A stretch of 64,000 bases of DNA from Larkinella bovis (GTDB taxonomy: Bacteria > Bacteroidota > Bacteroidia > Cytophagales > Spirosomataceae), in contig NZ_JBHSMA010000004.1 of NCBI RefSeq assembly GCF_042655385.1, positions 310,001-374,000 on the forward strand, read 5' to 3'. The notes beneath the pieces were generated by a model. It was given only the letters and a program-made list of their open reading frames with translations, did no database searches and had not been told where the DNA came from. This document shows positions 26,154 to 35,511 of the stretch, piece after piece. The position numbers and the translations under genes were made by a program. How positions within the stretch are numbered: position 1 is the stretch's first letter; every line of letters begins with the position of its first letter.

Positions 26154-26605
26154 TAATTTTCAACAAAACGACCTGATCAGTAGCCAAGTGGTACTAGGGC
26201 AAACACGTTACTCAAGCTGTATAACAGGTCCCCCAGGGCTACGCGTAGGATAGTGGGGCAATGGGGCAGCAACCCTGAGTCCGCAGGGTTGCGCGAGTAC
26301 GCATCTTCCGTTTTCTCTGTCTTATCTGCTCCAGGCCCAACAAGTCCGGATCGTTTTTGTTATAGCTCCATAAGCGTGCTGTTTTTAAGGGAACAACCAC
26401 CGTTGGTTGTACTGGCCGGGCTTCAAAGAGAGGCCCGGTTTTTTATTGCTGGCACTTGTAAAGGATGACCCGTTTGTTTAAACATCCTTTTTAAAGAGTT
26501 CAACAAACGGGTATTGGCTGGTCCACTTCCTCATTTTGAGCAACATAATTAGAAAAAAAATATTGGTAGAGCGTGTTCAAAAAGGTACGTTAACTTACTT
26601 GCAGC
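26154..26605. other. intergenic region with hairpin and dispersed repeat
   Basis: 450 bp without a reliable gene. A 9-bp-stem hairpin occurs at 26269-26292 (GCAACCCTG / CAGGGTTGC). The right half carries the dispersed repeat listed separately. It separates the truncated response regulator from the tandem small genes. Confidence 0.6.
26335..26444 (+). repeat. dispersed intergenic repeat, copy 1, ending in a terminator
   Basis: Shares with 62502-62626 the blocks AAGTCCGG, TAAGCGT.CTGTTT, ACAACC.CCGTTGGTT and GGCCGGGCTT. It ends in a hairpin CCGGGC/GCCCGG (26416-26438) followed by six T. Most differences are single-base, so the two are diverged copies. They may be terminator-bearing remnants of a mobile unit. 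Confidence 0.6.
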
Positions 26606-26857
26606 ATGTTCCTTTATTTCTCCTACCTATCTTCGGATGGATATACACTAAACTGTAGTCTGCATTCAGAGAGCCTTGAAATCCACCTGGATACATTAAA
26701 TAGCTTTGTTGCATTCGGCTATGGGCTGATAGAAGCCTATCTGATTGACGAAGAAGGCCGGCGGACCGACTTACCCATTGAAGTCTTTGATGGCCGGCCC
26801 ATCGGTCCTCATTTACGGGAATTGCAAGAGCAATACCAGTTGGTATTAAGTTTCTAA
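26606..26857 (+). CDS. small hypothetical protein, first of a tandem paralogue pair
   Basis: 83 residues. The C-terminal 50 residues (LNSFVAFGYGLIEAYLIDE ... LRELQEQYQLVL) match those of the next gene. It is one small alpha/beta domain. I know no family. Upstream text suggests a Bacteroidota promoter but no clear TAnnTTTG was seen. The pair is the only similar set in the window, so a local duplication is likely. Confidence 0.6.
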   Translation: MFLYFSYLSSDGYTLNCSLHSESLEIHLDTLNSFVAFGYGLIEAYLIDEEGRRTDLPIEVFDGRPIGPHLRELQEQYQLVLSF

Positions 26858-26934
26858 AGGCCCTAGTAGGATGAAAAACGCTAGTAGTAAGATAATTGCC
26901 CCTAGATATATTAAGCACCGTAACCTGTACTCGT

Positions 26935-27183
26935 ATGTGGTTGTTCTTTTCTTCCCGATGTCTATTTGGAGAAGTCCACCCGTTTAGTCTCTACTGCCGC
27001 CAGATTGAGGAGCACTTCGAAGTGCTCAATAGCTTTGTAGCGGCCGGTTATAGGCTGGAAGAGGCCTATGTGGTGGATGAAGGCAAACGGATTGACTTGC
27101 CACTGGAGGCTTTTGACGGTCAGCCCATGAGTGCCTCCCTGCGCGAACTGCAGGAGCAGTACCAACAGGTACTTTCCTCCTAG
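26935..27183 (+). CDS. small hypothetical protein, second of a tandem paralogue pair
   Basis: 82 residues from ATG at 26935, chosen because the 30 residues before the shared LNSFVA motif then match the length in the first copy. An ATG 13 codons upstream would break that agreement. The C-terminus keeps GYRLEEAYVVDE ... LRELQEQYQQVL. About 78 bp separate the two genes. The product is unknown. The N-terminal 30 residues have diverged while the rest stayed similar. Confidence 0.55.
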   Translation: MWLFFSSRCLFGEVHPFSLYCRQIEEHFEVLNSFVAAGYRLEEAYVVDEGKRIDLPLEAFDGQPMSASLRELQEQYQQVLSS

Positions 27184-27676
27184 GTAGACTATGCATCAGC
27201 CAGGTTAGCTAGTCTCTGGAGCCTCAAGCAAAAGCCCAAAGGTGGAATAATCCCACCTGATGATCTGTAAAAGCTTCACATCATCAGGTGCAAAATGTGC
27301 ACAGAAAGGTACAGCCATTATTTTCGGCGTATTTACCAGGCGCCCGAAGAAAACTTTAGTATTGCTATCGAGTAAGAGTTACAGACCCGGTTTTTTGCCG
27401 GGTTCTGTTTTAAAGAAGTGTACAGGACCATTCAATAGGACTTTTGGAAGAAGTTAGCCTCTCCATAGTAGGTGGTCGTATTTTAGGATCTTAATGATTT
27501 GAGATTCGGTGAATCGCGTCTTTTTCATAAGAGTCAGTTTAAAATTAGCATTTTTCTCTAATTCTAAACGGTCCGAATTTTAGGGATACTTACACAGCCT
27601 TATTGTTCCATTTATATGACGATGGGCTGTATACGTATCGAATTACCTGCCTCCTTTTCCCCTTTCCAACAAAAAA
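27184..27676. other. intergenic region with hairpins
   Basis: About 490 bp without a supported gene. An 11-bp stem (CACCTGATGAT at 27254-27264 and ATCATCAGGTG at 27280-27290) and an ACCCGG/CCGGGT hairpin near 27382-27401 are present. Several short reading frames here lack coding character. Confidence 0.55.
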
Positions 27677-27697
27677 AGCCCCCCGTTCTGGAGGCTT
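27677..27697 (-). terminator. terminator of the mobilization-side minus operon
   Basis: On the minus strand AAGCCTCC, a 5-base loop and GGGGGGCTT are followed by TTTTTT (plus strand A-run 27671-27677). It lies 25 bp after the stop of the 27723-28004 gene and ends the operon reading from 30.7 kb. Confidence 0.75.
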
Positions 27698-27722
27698 GGA
27701 ATGACTGAGTGGTGACGGTGGT

Positions 27723-28004
27723 CTACGTTTTTTGGGGCGGCTTAAGCTTGTCTTTTCGCTTCTGCTCAAACTCCTTTCTTTCCCATGCAATCAGGCTGCA
27801 ATTCGCCGGGAACTGCCGACGAAGCGGTTCAATATGGCGAGCCACCTGGTTGTGATTCTTAAGGATCATCGGCTCAGCACCGGAGCGAGCGTCTAATGCT
27901 ACCGCCGTGCCGTGTACGCTGATGTAAAACTCTTGCCCTGTGGCATCTTCCAGACCTATTACAAAAGACATTGTGTGAAAATCTGAATCTGAATTAACGC
28001 TCAT
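27723..28004 (-). CDS. small hypothetical protein in the mobilization operon
   Basis: 93 residues, strand-rich (FVIGLEDATGQEFYISVHGTA) with a basic tail (EFEQKRKDKLKPPQKT). It overlaps the TOPRIM gene's stop by ATGA, so it is translationally coupled to it. No family known to me. Its position after a primase-like gene suggests an accessory in transfer replication or regulation. Confidence 0.6.
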   Translation of the reverse strand: MSVNSDSDFHTMSFVIGLEDATGQEFYISVHGTAVALDARSGAEPMILKNHNQVARHIEPLRRQFPANCSLIAWERKEFEQKRKDKLKPPQKT

Positions 28005-29731
28005 TTTGGTCTCAGCTTATTGGGTGTGGATGTGAGCCCTTCATTCCTTTCCTCAATGTTACTATTTTTTTGGGGACTCAACTCTCCTTTCTCTTCCTGC
28101 ACTTTCCTTTTAAAATCCGGCTGTTCCATGAAGCTAATGGTTTGTCCTTCCTTGATGCTAACCTGTGCCTGTGGCTTGTGAAAGCCATTACTTTGACGTT
28201 CGATAGCTTTGAAAGTAACGGTATCGTTTGGCCCATTGTGTTGGAATTCCAAATGCTTCATAATTCGCTGGATCGTCGCGGCCGATTTGCTTTCATACAT
28301 AAGTGTACCGTTCTGATCCATGATAGCGTAGGGCATCCGTTGAGCCTTTTCAACCTGGCGTTTTAAATCTTCGCAAAAGTCTTTGCCACAGGATTTATCA
28401 AAGCCGATACGCTTTCTTACTCCGGCAACGTCCAGAATTACTTCACTGACGGCCTGTAGTGCTGGCCCGGTTTGAGGAACGTGGATTGCGATCTGTCCTT
28501 CCTTCTGGGCGACGTTTATTAACTGGCTGCTTAACTCTTTAACGGCTGCCGGATCATTGGCCAGCGGACTAAATTGAGCGCGCAGGTTATCATTGTACAA
28601 ACTCAGCCGGTCAAGAATAGCGGCACGATGGGTCTGATACTTTTCTGACTCAGGCAGCATATAGCCTATGCGGCCCAATCCCGTCACCGTTGCAGTTATA
28701 GGCAGGTGATTCGCCACAAGCTGCTGAACAAACTGCAAATCGTACTGATGCCCCTTCGTGTCATTATCAAAGGCCAGCGTTATTTTCCAGTCTGGTGACT
28801 TATCCAGAGAAGATATGTAGCGACTGATCGTGTTAGTCTGCTCTGATGTGAGCTGGCCACCCGTTGAGAAGTAAACGGTATCGAATGCATCATCACCCTT
28901 GATCGCGCGCAGTTGTTTATGAGCCATTGCGTCCAGTACACTTTCTGTTATCACAAAGTGCTGTGGCTTGGGGGGAACGTTGGAAATGAAGACACTGGCG
29001 TACCGGTCGCTGCCAGGTGCGTGTATCTTCAGGTTGTCATTGCGAATCTCAAAACCCATTACCTCTGGCGAATGCCCGTTGTAGTAAGGAAAGGCGACAT
29101 TATGAAACGCGACATAGCGCCCGGCCGGATTGTTTTGAACAGTTAAAAAGTCATCCGTACGCCCCGTGTCTTTGTTGAGGTAAGAAACCTGGGTAAGCGC
29201 CTTGCCGGAAAACTCGGGACTATTGGAAATAGAGGGGTCGATGTGGCGTTTCAGGAGATAATTATCGGGCTCCAGTGGGCGAAGATCCAGAAGATCCTTT
29301 GTGAAGGTCTGCCGGGGGTTGGGGTCAGACTTCACCTCGACGGCCTGCCGATTTCGGGCCGTTTGGCTCGGGTCAACATTCAGGTAATCATAGAGTACAT
29401 CCGTAATGTTTCTAAACTCATGTTGTCCTGGCCGGTTGAATGTAGAAAAGATGGTTGGCAGGCGGTTTCGTACAAAGTCAACAATGGTACCCGAGTCCGA
29501 GAAGTCCCCCGCCCGTTGGTAAATCTGCTGGGCAGGGTCCTGTGGATTCTTAACAATGATGGTGTCATTGTGCGTAGGGTGATGTAAGACGGGGCGGCTT
29601 AACCCCTTGTGAGCCTGCGGTTCATATCCATAGTGAACCGCCAGTTCGATTATTGAGACGTTGGCCCTCATCTCCTGAACGGGAATTAAATTAGGGAACC
29701 GCGTCTTTAATTCTTCAAATTTTGTGGTCAT
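28001..29731 (-). CDS. TOPRIM-domain protein (primase-like) of the transfer module
   Basis: 576 residues. The N-terminal part resembles a small DNA-binding/zinc-free primase region (SIIELAVHYGYEPQA; FSDSGTIVDFVRNR). The TOPRIM core is at about residues 255-335, with Glu in FVITESVLDAMAH and the acidic pair in TLAFDNDTKG. Such proteins are found beside mob genes in Bacteroidota conjugative elements and probably help priming of the transferred strand. It starts 5 bp after the 29737 gene's stop. No zinc-finger cysteines are seen. Confidence 0.75.
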   Translation of the reverse strand: MTTKFEELKTRFPNLIPVQEMRANVSIIELAVHYGYEPQAHKGLSRPVLHHPTHNDTIIVKNPQDPAQQIYQRAGDFSDSGTIVDFVRNRLPTIFSTFNRPGQHEFRNITDVLYDYLNVDPSQTARNRQAVEVKSDPNPRQTFTKDLLDLRPLEPDNYLLKRHIDPSISNSPEFSGKALTQVSYLNKDTGRTDDFLTVQNNPAGRYVAFHNVAFPYYNGHSPEVMGFEIRNDNLKIHAPGSDRYASVFISNVPPKPQHFVITESVLDAMAHKQLRAIKGDDAFDTVYFSTGGQLTSEQTNTISRYISSLDKSPDWKITLAFDNDTKGHQYDLQFVQQLVANHLPITATVTGLGRIGYMLPESEKYQTHRAAILDRLSLYNDNLRAQFSPLANDPAAVKELSSQLINVAQKEGQIAIHVPQTGPALQAVSEVILDVAGVRKRIGFDKSCGKDFCEDLKRQVEKAQRMPYAIMDQNGTLMYESKSAATIQRIMKHLEFQHNGPNDTVTFKAIERQSNGFHKPQAQVSIKEGQTISFMEQPDFKRKVQEEKGELSPQKNSNIEERNEGLTSTPNKLRPK

Positions 29732-29736
29732 GGCGT

Positions 29737-30666
29737 TTATGATGCCCGGAGTTTTGGACCTGCCTTCTTAATTTGCTCGTTACCGTCGTCAGGCGTGCTC
29801 TGCTTGATTGCCTCCTGTTGGGCGTTACTGTTAATGGTGTGTCCTGTCTTCTGTTCTAGTCCGAGGGTTTGATCGGTCTTGGCTCCCTCGTTGTTAAGGG
29901 CGAGTTGCGGCTTAAACTTGTCTTCTGTTTTGATAGAAACCCCGGAGCGGCTTAGGTCCGAGAATTGAAGGCTCTGTTTGCCGACATTAATCGATACGGT
30001 TGCATCGTAGGGTTCGCCCTTTTGGTCCTTTAGGCCGCTAAGCTTAACCGGATGACCGCAGGCTAGGGCAATTTGCTGATCGCGCGTCAAATCAATTCCT
30101 AACAGTTTAGAAGGCAGCGTTTCGGGATTCACCCGCCAAACGTCCACCGTGTTGGTTTCTTTATCCACACGCAAAAAACCTGCCACAAAACCACCCTTCT
30201 CCGGCATTTGAATAGCCTGATTTACAAATCCTTTTTCTTTAAGCTCATCACGCTCCTGCTGCGTAAGCCGAATGTCCCCTACCTTATCTGGAATCAATAA
30301 ATTTTCATGTACTGGTGTGACGCGAAGCTGCGGGCCTTGCTCGGTAATGGCAATCCGAAGGCGTCCCTGTAACTGGAGATCGTTCGGTAGTTCCAGGGTT
30401 AAAACGGGTGTTGATCGGCCATGAAACAGCGCCTTTTCTACATCAGGGTTGGCTGCCAGGAATTCTTTGGTAATGCCTACCTCGTCCAGTTTCTTTTGAA
30501 ACTGAGGACGCTCAGCGCCGATCTGTTTGATAATGGCCTCCTGTTCAGCGGAGTTGAGATAGCCGTCCGTAATGGCGTACTGTGTTGCGGCTGCGGCCTG
30601 CTGTTGAGTAGGGGCTAAATTGTCGATAGCTTCGGCCTGAGTGCGGGCATAGGTGCTGTTTTGCAT
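29737..30666 (-). CDS. DUF3945/DUF4099-like conjugation-associated protein
   Basis: 309 residues from ATG at 30666; a longer reading to 30729 begins with membrane-like text and overlaps the divergent promoter, so it is rejected. The middle (LPNDLQLQGRLRIAITEQGPQLR ... LTQQERDELKEKGF) and the QIALACGHPVKLSGLKDQKG motif recall DUF4099 and DUF3945, found with TOPRIM proteins in Bacteroidota mobile elements. It lies directly upstream of the TOPRIM gene. The exact role in transfer is unknown. Confidence 0.7.
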   Translation of the reverse strand: MQNSTYARTQAEAIDNLAPTQQQAAAATQYAITDGYLNSAEQEAIIKQIGAERPQFQKKLDEVGITKEFLAANPDVEKALFHGRSTPVLTLELPNDLQLQGRLRIAITEQGPQLRVTPVHENLLIPDKVGDIRLTQQERDELKEKGFVNQAIQMPEKGGFVAGFLRVDKETNTVDVWRVNPETLPSKLLGIDLTRDQQIALACGHPVKLSGLKDQKGEPYDATVSINVGKQSLQFSDLSRSGVSIKTEDKFKPQLALNNEGAKTDQTLGLEQKTGHTINSNAQQEAIKQSTPDDGNEQIKKAGPKLRAS

Positions 30667-30735
30667 GGCAAAAGGTGCGTTTAAGTTGACATACGTAAAA
30701 CTATAAAAATACCATAAACTCAGTAGCAATTTTTA

Positions 30736-30743
30736 TACTTTTG
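30736..30743 (+). promoter_or_regulatory. TAnnTTTG -7 promoter element
   Basis: The sequence TACTTTTG matches the Bacteroidota -7 consensus and lies 20 bp before the ATG of the M23 peptidase gene. No convincing -33 TTTG is seen. The divergent 29737-30666 gene starts 70 bp away on the other strand. Confidence 0.5.
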
Positions 30744-30763
30744 TTCGCCAACAGTAGCAATAT

Positions 30764-31423
30764 ATGAACACATTGATTCATTTTATTGGGATTTTGACCG
30801 CATCACTGCTCTTATGTCACGGTGTAGTGATGGCGCAGGCGCCAGAGGAACCGGACTCTGTTCGGCAGGCGTGGGACTCGCTTACGGTGTCGCTGCTAAA
30901 GACCAGCCGGACCTATGCTCAGGTTGATCGGCTGATTCAAGCTATAGACTTACAGCCGGAATATCTTGACCGGCTGCCCTCTACCTTTCCTGTGGCGGTA
31001 ACCATTAAGGAGTTTAGTGTTTCATCCCCTTTCGGACTTCGTAAACATCCAGTCCACAAGCAAACCCGTTTCCACGGTGGCATTGATGTGAGAGCAAAGA
31101 AAGGATTAGCTGTAACGGCTACCGCAGCGGGTATTGTTAAGCGGGTGGGATATGATCCGGGGCTAGGTGCCTTTGTCCAGGTGGTACATGGCTTTGGCTT
31201 TGAAACAATCTATGGGCACCTGGCGAGCTATTGTGTTCAACCAGGCGAGCCGGTTAACAGGGGGCAGGAGATTGGAAAGGTGGGCCAAACGGGACTAGCG
31301 ACCGGCCCACATCTACACTATGTAGTAAGAAAGAATGGAGAATCGATAGACCCGCTGCACTTCTGTTTCCTGCTTAGAAGGCGCTTATGGCTGCTTAAAG
31401 AGGGGTCTGCTGGGGCTGATTGA
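30764..31423 (+). CDS. secreted M23-family metallopeptidase
   Basis: 219 residues. A signal peptide (residues 1-24; hydrophobic core IGILTASLLLCHGVV, cut near AQA) precedes a LytM domain at about 85-200. Zinc and catalytic residues are visible: His104 and Asp108 in RFHGGIDV, and His183/His185 in PHLHYVV. Such enzymes cut peptidoglycan so that a transfer channel can cross the wall. The gene stands alone on the plus strand and overlaps the convergent XRE gene by 29 bp. Confidence 0.88.
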   Translation: MNTLIHFIGILTASLLLCHGVVMAQAPEEPDSVRQAWDSLTVSLLKTSRTYAQVDRLIQAIDLQPEYLDRLPSTFPVAVTIKEFSVSSPFGLRKHPVHKQTRFHGGIDVRAKKGLAVTATAAGIVKRVGYDPGLGAFVQVVHGFGFETIYGHLASYCVQPGEPVNRGQEIGKVGQTGLATGPHLHYVVRKNGESIDPLHFCFLLRRRLWLLKEGSAGAD

Positions 31424-31829
31424 AATCATCGTCTACAGGCAGTATCTTTCTTTCTGCTGGCTTAAAACCTAACCTGTTCATCTGCTCCACAAGTTTTGCA
31501 CGGCCCGCCGTAAAAAGCCGTTCAAATTCCTCCAGCGACTCATTGATTTCAAGCAAGCTGTTACCGGGGGCTAAGATCATAGGTACGTCCTGCTGAGTGT
31601 CTTCCAGAATCCATGTCGGATTATAGCCGTACTGCCGGTAAAACTTCAGCAGCAGCACGAGCGACTCCGTTTTACCCTTTAAACCGTCTTCCATTCGGAG
31701 AACCACCAACCGGTCTAATCCCAATCGATTGGCTACCTCTTTGGAGGTCAAGTCCTCCCCTAATCGCTCCGACAAATGTTTGCGTACAAACCGCAACCGT
31801 TGACCAATCCCTTCTTTTAGCACATTCAT
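31395..31829 (-). CDS. XRE-like helix-turn-helix regulator
   Basis: 144 residues. Residues about 10-60 hold a helix-turn-helix (LTSKEVANRLGLDRLVVLRMEDG) of the Cro/CI type, followed by helices that end in a loose tail (DDDFNQPQQTPL). It lies 21 bp after the coupling protein start region and reads the same way as the mob genes. It may regulate transfer. Its stop overlaps the end of the M23 gene by 29 bp. Confidence 0.7.
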   Translation of the reverse strand: MNVLKEGIGQRLRFVRKHLSERLGEDLTSKEVANRLGLDRLVVLRMEDGLKGKTESLVLLLKFYRQYGYNPTWILEDTQQDVPMILAPGNSLLEINESLEEFERLFTAGRAKLVEQMNRLGFKPAERKILPVDDDFNQPQQTPL

Positions 31830-31850
31830 TGTGTTTAATAGTGAGTGCGG

Positions 31851-33830
31851 CTATTTACCCGAGATGCGGCTAGTTTCCGATTCAATGATGTTTTTCACCT
31901 CTGCCTTGATTTGTAAATAGTTGTCCCGCATAATCTTTTCCAGATTTTCACCGTCTTTAGCAAAAATAGAAAAGTTAGGCAGTTTTTTGTACTTCTGCTC
32001 TTTTTTAAAGTCGGCTTCATCGACTACAATCTGAGCGTTGAAAGACTTTAGGGGCGTTTCCTGCCCGAAGGTATCCGCAAACACTCCCACGAAACGACCA
32101 CCGCTCAGCGAGGCGATTTTATCGGCGGGAACCTTCCAGTTTAGCTCGGTGGAAATGCCGTGTGTCACATCTTCCGACTGAATGTTGATGCTCTCTTTGC
32201 GCTGCACATTTCGACCTAGCCGCTCCTGCATCGCTTTTGCGGTTGATCCCGATACCTGGCCACAGATTACGGAACCAACGGTATTTTTGATCACCTCGGC
32301 CTCGGCTTTGCCATAGTCTTTTTCCAGCTGGCTAAAGTCCTGCATGGCAATCGTGATGGCTACCTCGTTGCTACGGGCCGTATTGATCAGCCGGTCAATG
32401 CCCCGGAAGTAAATAGTTGGCAGCTCATCAATAATGATGGATGACTTACGCTTACCCGGTTTGTTGATCAGGCGCACCAGCCGGGAGTTAATCAGACCCA
32501 GGGCTGCCGAGTAGATTTCCTCCCGATCGGGATTATTGGCTACGCAGAGGATCTTGGGAGCCTCGGAATTATTAATATCCAGGCTGAAGTCATCGCCCGA
32601 CAGTACCCAATAAAGCGCGGGGCTGATAATTTTGGTTAAGGCAATCTGAGCACTGGCAATCTGCCCCTCCAATTGTTCCATGGCGTTCCCTTCAAAAGCG
32701 GATTCAAACGGACGGATCAGATTCTCCAGCTCGGGGTCAACCTTAAGAAAGGGCAGAATCGTACGGTAGTTCTGGGTAACCATTTCGGCCAGGTGCGGGA
32801 AGGTGCAGTACTTGCCTCCTTGGTAGTTTCTCAGAAACCACAGGATAGCCGATACGTACTGAATGGCCGAATCAATGAAGAAATCTCCTTCCTTCTGAAT
32901 CCACTTTTTATTCAGGTTCAGCATCATCACCTTGGCCGTTTCGTTGGAGTCGGCCACGTCGGTCATGTAGCGGGGGTGAACCGGATTGCAGCGGTGAGAG
33001 TTGGCCGGGTTGTCCAGATTGATTACATAAAACTTAAAGCCTTTCAGTTTAGCCTTGTGCCGGGCCATCGCATTGAAGGCAACCAACGATAGCGAAGGGA
33101 ACTTATAATCGTAGAGGTACATACAAAAGCCTTTTTCAATCTGCTGGCGAATGATGGGGTTGACCACACTAAAGGTCTTGCCGGAGCCGGGTGTACCTAG
33201 AATCATCGTAGCCCGAAAGGGATTGACAATATTGATCCACCCCTTTCGAATCATTTTTTTGAATTGATACAGGGTAGGCAGGTTGATGGAATACTCGTTT
33301 TGAACCAGGCGCTCTTCCTGCGGGAAGGTTTCGTTTTCATCATTGGAGTTATCCTCTCCCAGATTAACCTTCATGAGCCGTTTAATGCCCTGAATGCCTT
33401 TGATGATGTAGAGCAGCCCAACGAAAGATAGGCCGGCATAGGTTATGGATGTACCAAGCAACCCGAGTATTGAGATAAACCACTGGCTATGGCTTCGTAG
33501 CATCAGCGTACTACCCAAGAATAAACCCATCCCAATGGCAAGATCAACGGCTACCTTTTTGCGGGTTAGCTTTAGCGATTTAATACCTCGGGTAGATGCC
33601 GCAAACAAGACAAAAAGAACACCTGCGGCTAGCTTCAATGTCCAAGGCGTCTTAATAAGGTTGGAACTGTTGGCAAGTCTCAGTAGAGCGTTCTCAACGT
33701 ACTTGTTGGAAAGTCCGAATGCCTGAAAGCTGGAATAGAGTTCCAGGTAGAAATGAAAGGCTAATACTGCAAACGCAGCATACAAAAAGGTTTCGTTGGC
33801 CTTTGTCTGGTCGCGGCGATCTTCTCTCAT
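31851..33830 (-). CDS. mobC: type IV coupling protein (VirD4/TraG family, MobC-like)
   Basis: 659 residues. Four membrane segments lie in the first 145 residues (for example AAFAVLAFHFYLELY and FISILGLLGTSITYAG). The ATPase domain follows, with Walker A GTPGSGKT at 212-219, then RYMTDVADSNETAKVMM, IIIDELPTIYF (Walker B) and AMQDFSQLEKDYG, as in TraG/VirD4 proteins of Bacteroidota elements. It delivers the relaxase-DNA complex to the channel. It overlaps the relaxase gene by 4 bp. Confidence 0.92.
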   Translation of the reverse strand: MREDRRDQTKANETFLYAAFAVLAFHFYLELYSSFQAFGLSNKYVENALLRLANSSNLIKTPWTLKLAAGVLFVLFAASTRGIKSLKLTRKKVAVDLAIGMGLFLGSTLMLRSHSQWFISILGLLGTSITYAGLSFVGLLYIIKGIQGIKRLMKVNLGEDNSNDENETFPQEERLVQNEYSINLPTLYQFKKMIRKGWINIVNPFRATMILGTPGSGKTFSVVNPIIRQQIEKGFCMYLYDYKFPSLSLVAFNAMARHKAKLKGFKFYVINLDNPANSHRCNPVHPRYMTDVADSNETAKVMMLNLNKKWIQKEGDFFIDSAIQYVSAILWFLRNYQGGKYCTFPHLAEMVTQNYRTILPFLKVDPELENLIRPFESAFEGNAMEQLEGQIASAQIALTKIISPALYWVLSGDDFSLDINNSEAPKILCVANNPDREEIYSAALGLINSRLVRLINKPGKRKSSIIIDELPTIYFRGIDRLINTARSNEVAITIAMQDFSQLEKDYGKAEAEVIKNTVGSVICGQVSGSTAKAMQERLGRNVQRKESINIQSEDVTHGISTELNWKVPADKIASLSGGRFVGVFADTFGQETPLKSFNAQIVVDEADFKKEQKYKKLPNFSIFAKDGENLEKIMRDNYLQIKAEVKNIIESETSRISGK

Positions 33831-35077
33831 AAACGTGGTCCTTTTTTTCTGGTCATTTTCTTTAACTCCTGTTCACTCTCGTGTTGATCATCCCCCTGCC
33901 CTATCGCGTGTAACAGGTCACGAACCGTTGAGGCGTTTTGTTCGGGCTCTGCTTCGGGTTGTGTTTGATTGGCTTGTGGCCCAAATTCGCGCGATACAGC
34001 ACGATTTTTACCCGAGCTAATTTCTGGTTCAGGTATAGCCTCAAACTCGTCTCCTAGTTTATTTTTAAGCGCAGCCGCCGAAAGTCCTTTCCCTAGCTCA
34101 CTGCCGGAATAAATAGCTTTCTGCTTTTCGTCAATAAAGCTTACCCCGAAGAGGTTGCCATCCTGGCTCTGATGCGGTACAATGGCCACGTTGATGCGTT
34201 CAAGCCGCTGATGAAGCTGTGCCCAGGAGGTCACCCCCTCTAGCTGCCCCTCCAGAACCTTCCGCATGCGGGGCGCGCCATCGCCTTTGGCCTTTTTTCC
34301 GGAGTTAATTCGGCGCTCGACGGTATCGAGGGTAGGCTGTTGGCGCAGGCTGCTGGCCTTAAAGCCTACCCCCTGCCGCTCCTGCTCGTTGGCTACCGTA
34401 TAGACTAGCCCGGGCTTCTTGCCTTCCAGCGGCACCTCGACGGCTTTGACATTGTAAAGACCCAACAACTGGTTATACTGCGCCATGCTGCTAAACCGGT
34501 AATCGTTAAGGACTGTCAGCACCACGTTGGTTACAGCCTGCTTCAAATCGCCCTGGCCGTACTGCACCGGCTTCAGGTCCGGCGCGCCAAGCTTTCTTCC
34601 AACCTTCTCTGCCTCGACCAGCCCGAAGTCTTTTTCCAGTTGTTGCCGCAACCTGTTAGACTTTTGCCGCTCGAACTGATCGGAGATCCGCTTGCCTTTT
34701 TCGTCGACTCGAACCGAGACGATATGCACATGGGTGTGATCGGTATCAAAGTGTTGATAGACGGCGTAAGGCTGACGGCCGAAGCCCATGCCAATCATGT
34801 ACATATCCGCTAGTGAAAGCAGCTCATCCGAGGCTGGCTTTTCGCCTAGCGCCAATGACAAGCTGACGTGAAAGGTCGGCTTTGTCACCCGTTCATTAAG
34901 GGCGGCACGCTCTTCCAGGATGTAGGCCACCTGTTGTTTGCCAGCCTGCCGGGGATCGATCACGATACCCGCATAGTTGCGCAGGGCCAGCCGCTCTGCC
35001 TCCCCTTTCTCAACCTTCTCTTCGTTGTAGTAAACCGCCCCTCGGGGGTTAGCTCCAGTAGAGATTCGTGCGACCAT
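33827..35077 (-). CDS. mobB: relaxase / mobilization nuclease
   Basis: 416 residues. Motif III reads HFDTDHTHVHIVSVR, with His109, His114, His116 and His118 as metal ligands. The N-terminus has a candidate nicking Tyr (Tyr16-Tyr17 in AVYYNEE). The C-terminal half is linker and charged sequence. It is of the MobB/MobP type found in Bacteroides transposons, and cuts oriT and leads the strand into the recipient. The stop overlaps the mobC start by 4 bp, and the accessory RHH gene lies 4 bp upstream. Confidence 0.9.
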   Translation of the reverse strand: MVARISTGANPRGAVYYNEEKVEKGEAERLALRNYAGIVIDPRQAGKQQVAYILEERAALNERVTKPTFHVSLSLALGEKPASDELLSLADMYMIGMGFGRQPYAVYQHFDTDHTHVHIVSVRVDEKGKRISDQFERQKSNRLRQQLEKDFGLVEAEKVGRKLGAPDLKPVQYGQGDLKQAVTNVVLTVLNDYRFSSMAQYNQLLGLYNVKAVEVPLEGKKPGLVYTVANEQERQGVGFKASSLRQQPTLDTVERRINSGKKAKGDGAPRMRKVLEGQLEGVTSWAQLHQRLERINVAIVPHQSQDGNLFGVSFIDEKQKAIYSGSELGKGLSAAALKNKLGDEFEAIPEPEISSGKNRAVSREFGPQANQTQPEAEPEQNASTVRDLLHAIGQGDDQHESEQELKKMTRKKGPRL

Positions 35078-35081
35078 CTGG

Positions 35082-35492
35082 TTATGCCTTGTTAGTAAAC
35101 GCGCTCATCAAACTGCGAAGTCTGACTTCTATTTCCTGCATCCTTGAACTCATTTCCTGCGTCTCTTTTTGCAGGTTCTGATAGTCTGTTGTGCTGTTAA
35201 TTCGCTTTACAGACTGGTTGATATTGGATCCTATCTTGGTTATATCGACCCGAATTTCACGTATCAAATCCAGCATTTGATCGTCTTGTGATGAGGTAGG
35301 GACGGCTAGCTGTAACGGCTTTTCTAGGCAAATGGCGCGAACAAACGTAGAGAAATCCGGCGCGTTGGTGGTCGCCATTCGGGTTTTGAGCCGCTGGTAT
35401 TCATCTTCCGTAAAGCGAATCCGAACGTTCATCGTGCGCTTTTCCTTTTCTTCCTTCTTGGGTCTGCCTCCTTTATTCCTTTCCCATTCCAT
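35082..35492 (-). CDS. mobA: mobilization accessory protein (RHH, MobA-like)
   Basis: 136 residues. A basic start (ERNKGGRPKKEEKEKRT) leads into an RHH fold (MNVRIRFTEDEYQRLKTRM, then FSTFVRAICL). A helical C-terminal region, rich in Gln and Glu and probably a coiled coil, carries QEMSSRMQEIEVRLRSL. This is the relaxosome accessory protein that binds oriT and recruits the relaxase. It is the first gene of the mob operon, starting next to the hairpin cluster 35512-35584. Confidence 0.85.
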   Translation of the reverse strand: MEWERNKGGRPKKEEKEKRTMNVRIRFTEDEYQRLKTRMATTNAPDFSTFVRAICLEKPLQLAVPTSSQDDQMLDLIREIRVDITKIGSNINQSVKRINSTTDYQNLQKETQEMSSRMQEIEVRLRSLMSAFTNKA

Positions 35493-35511
35493 TCCGTCTA
35501 AATAGTTAAAA

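Noticed and set aside
27260..27457. 65-residue plus-strand reading frame
   Set aside because: Composition is not coding-like, it crosses hairpins, and no start signal is present.
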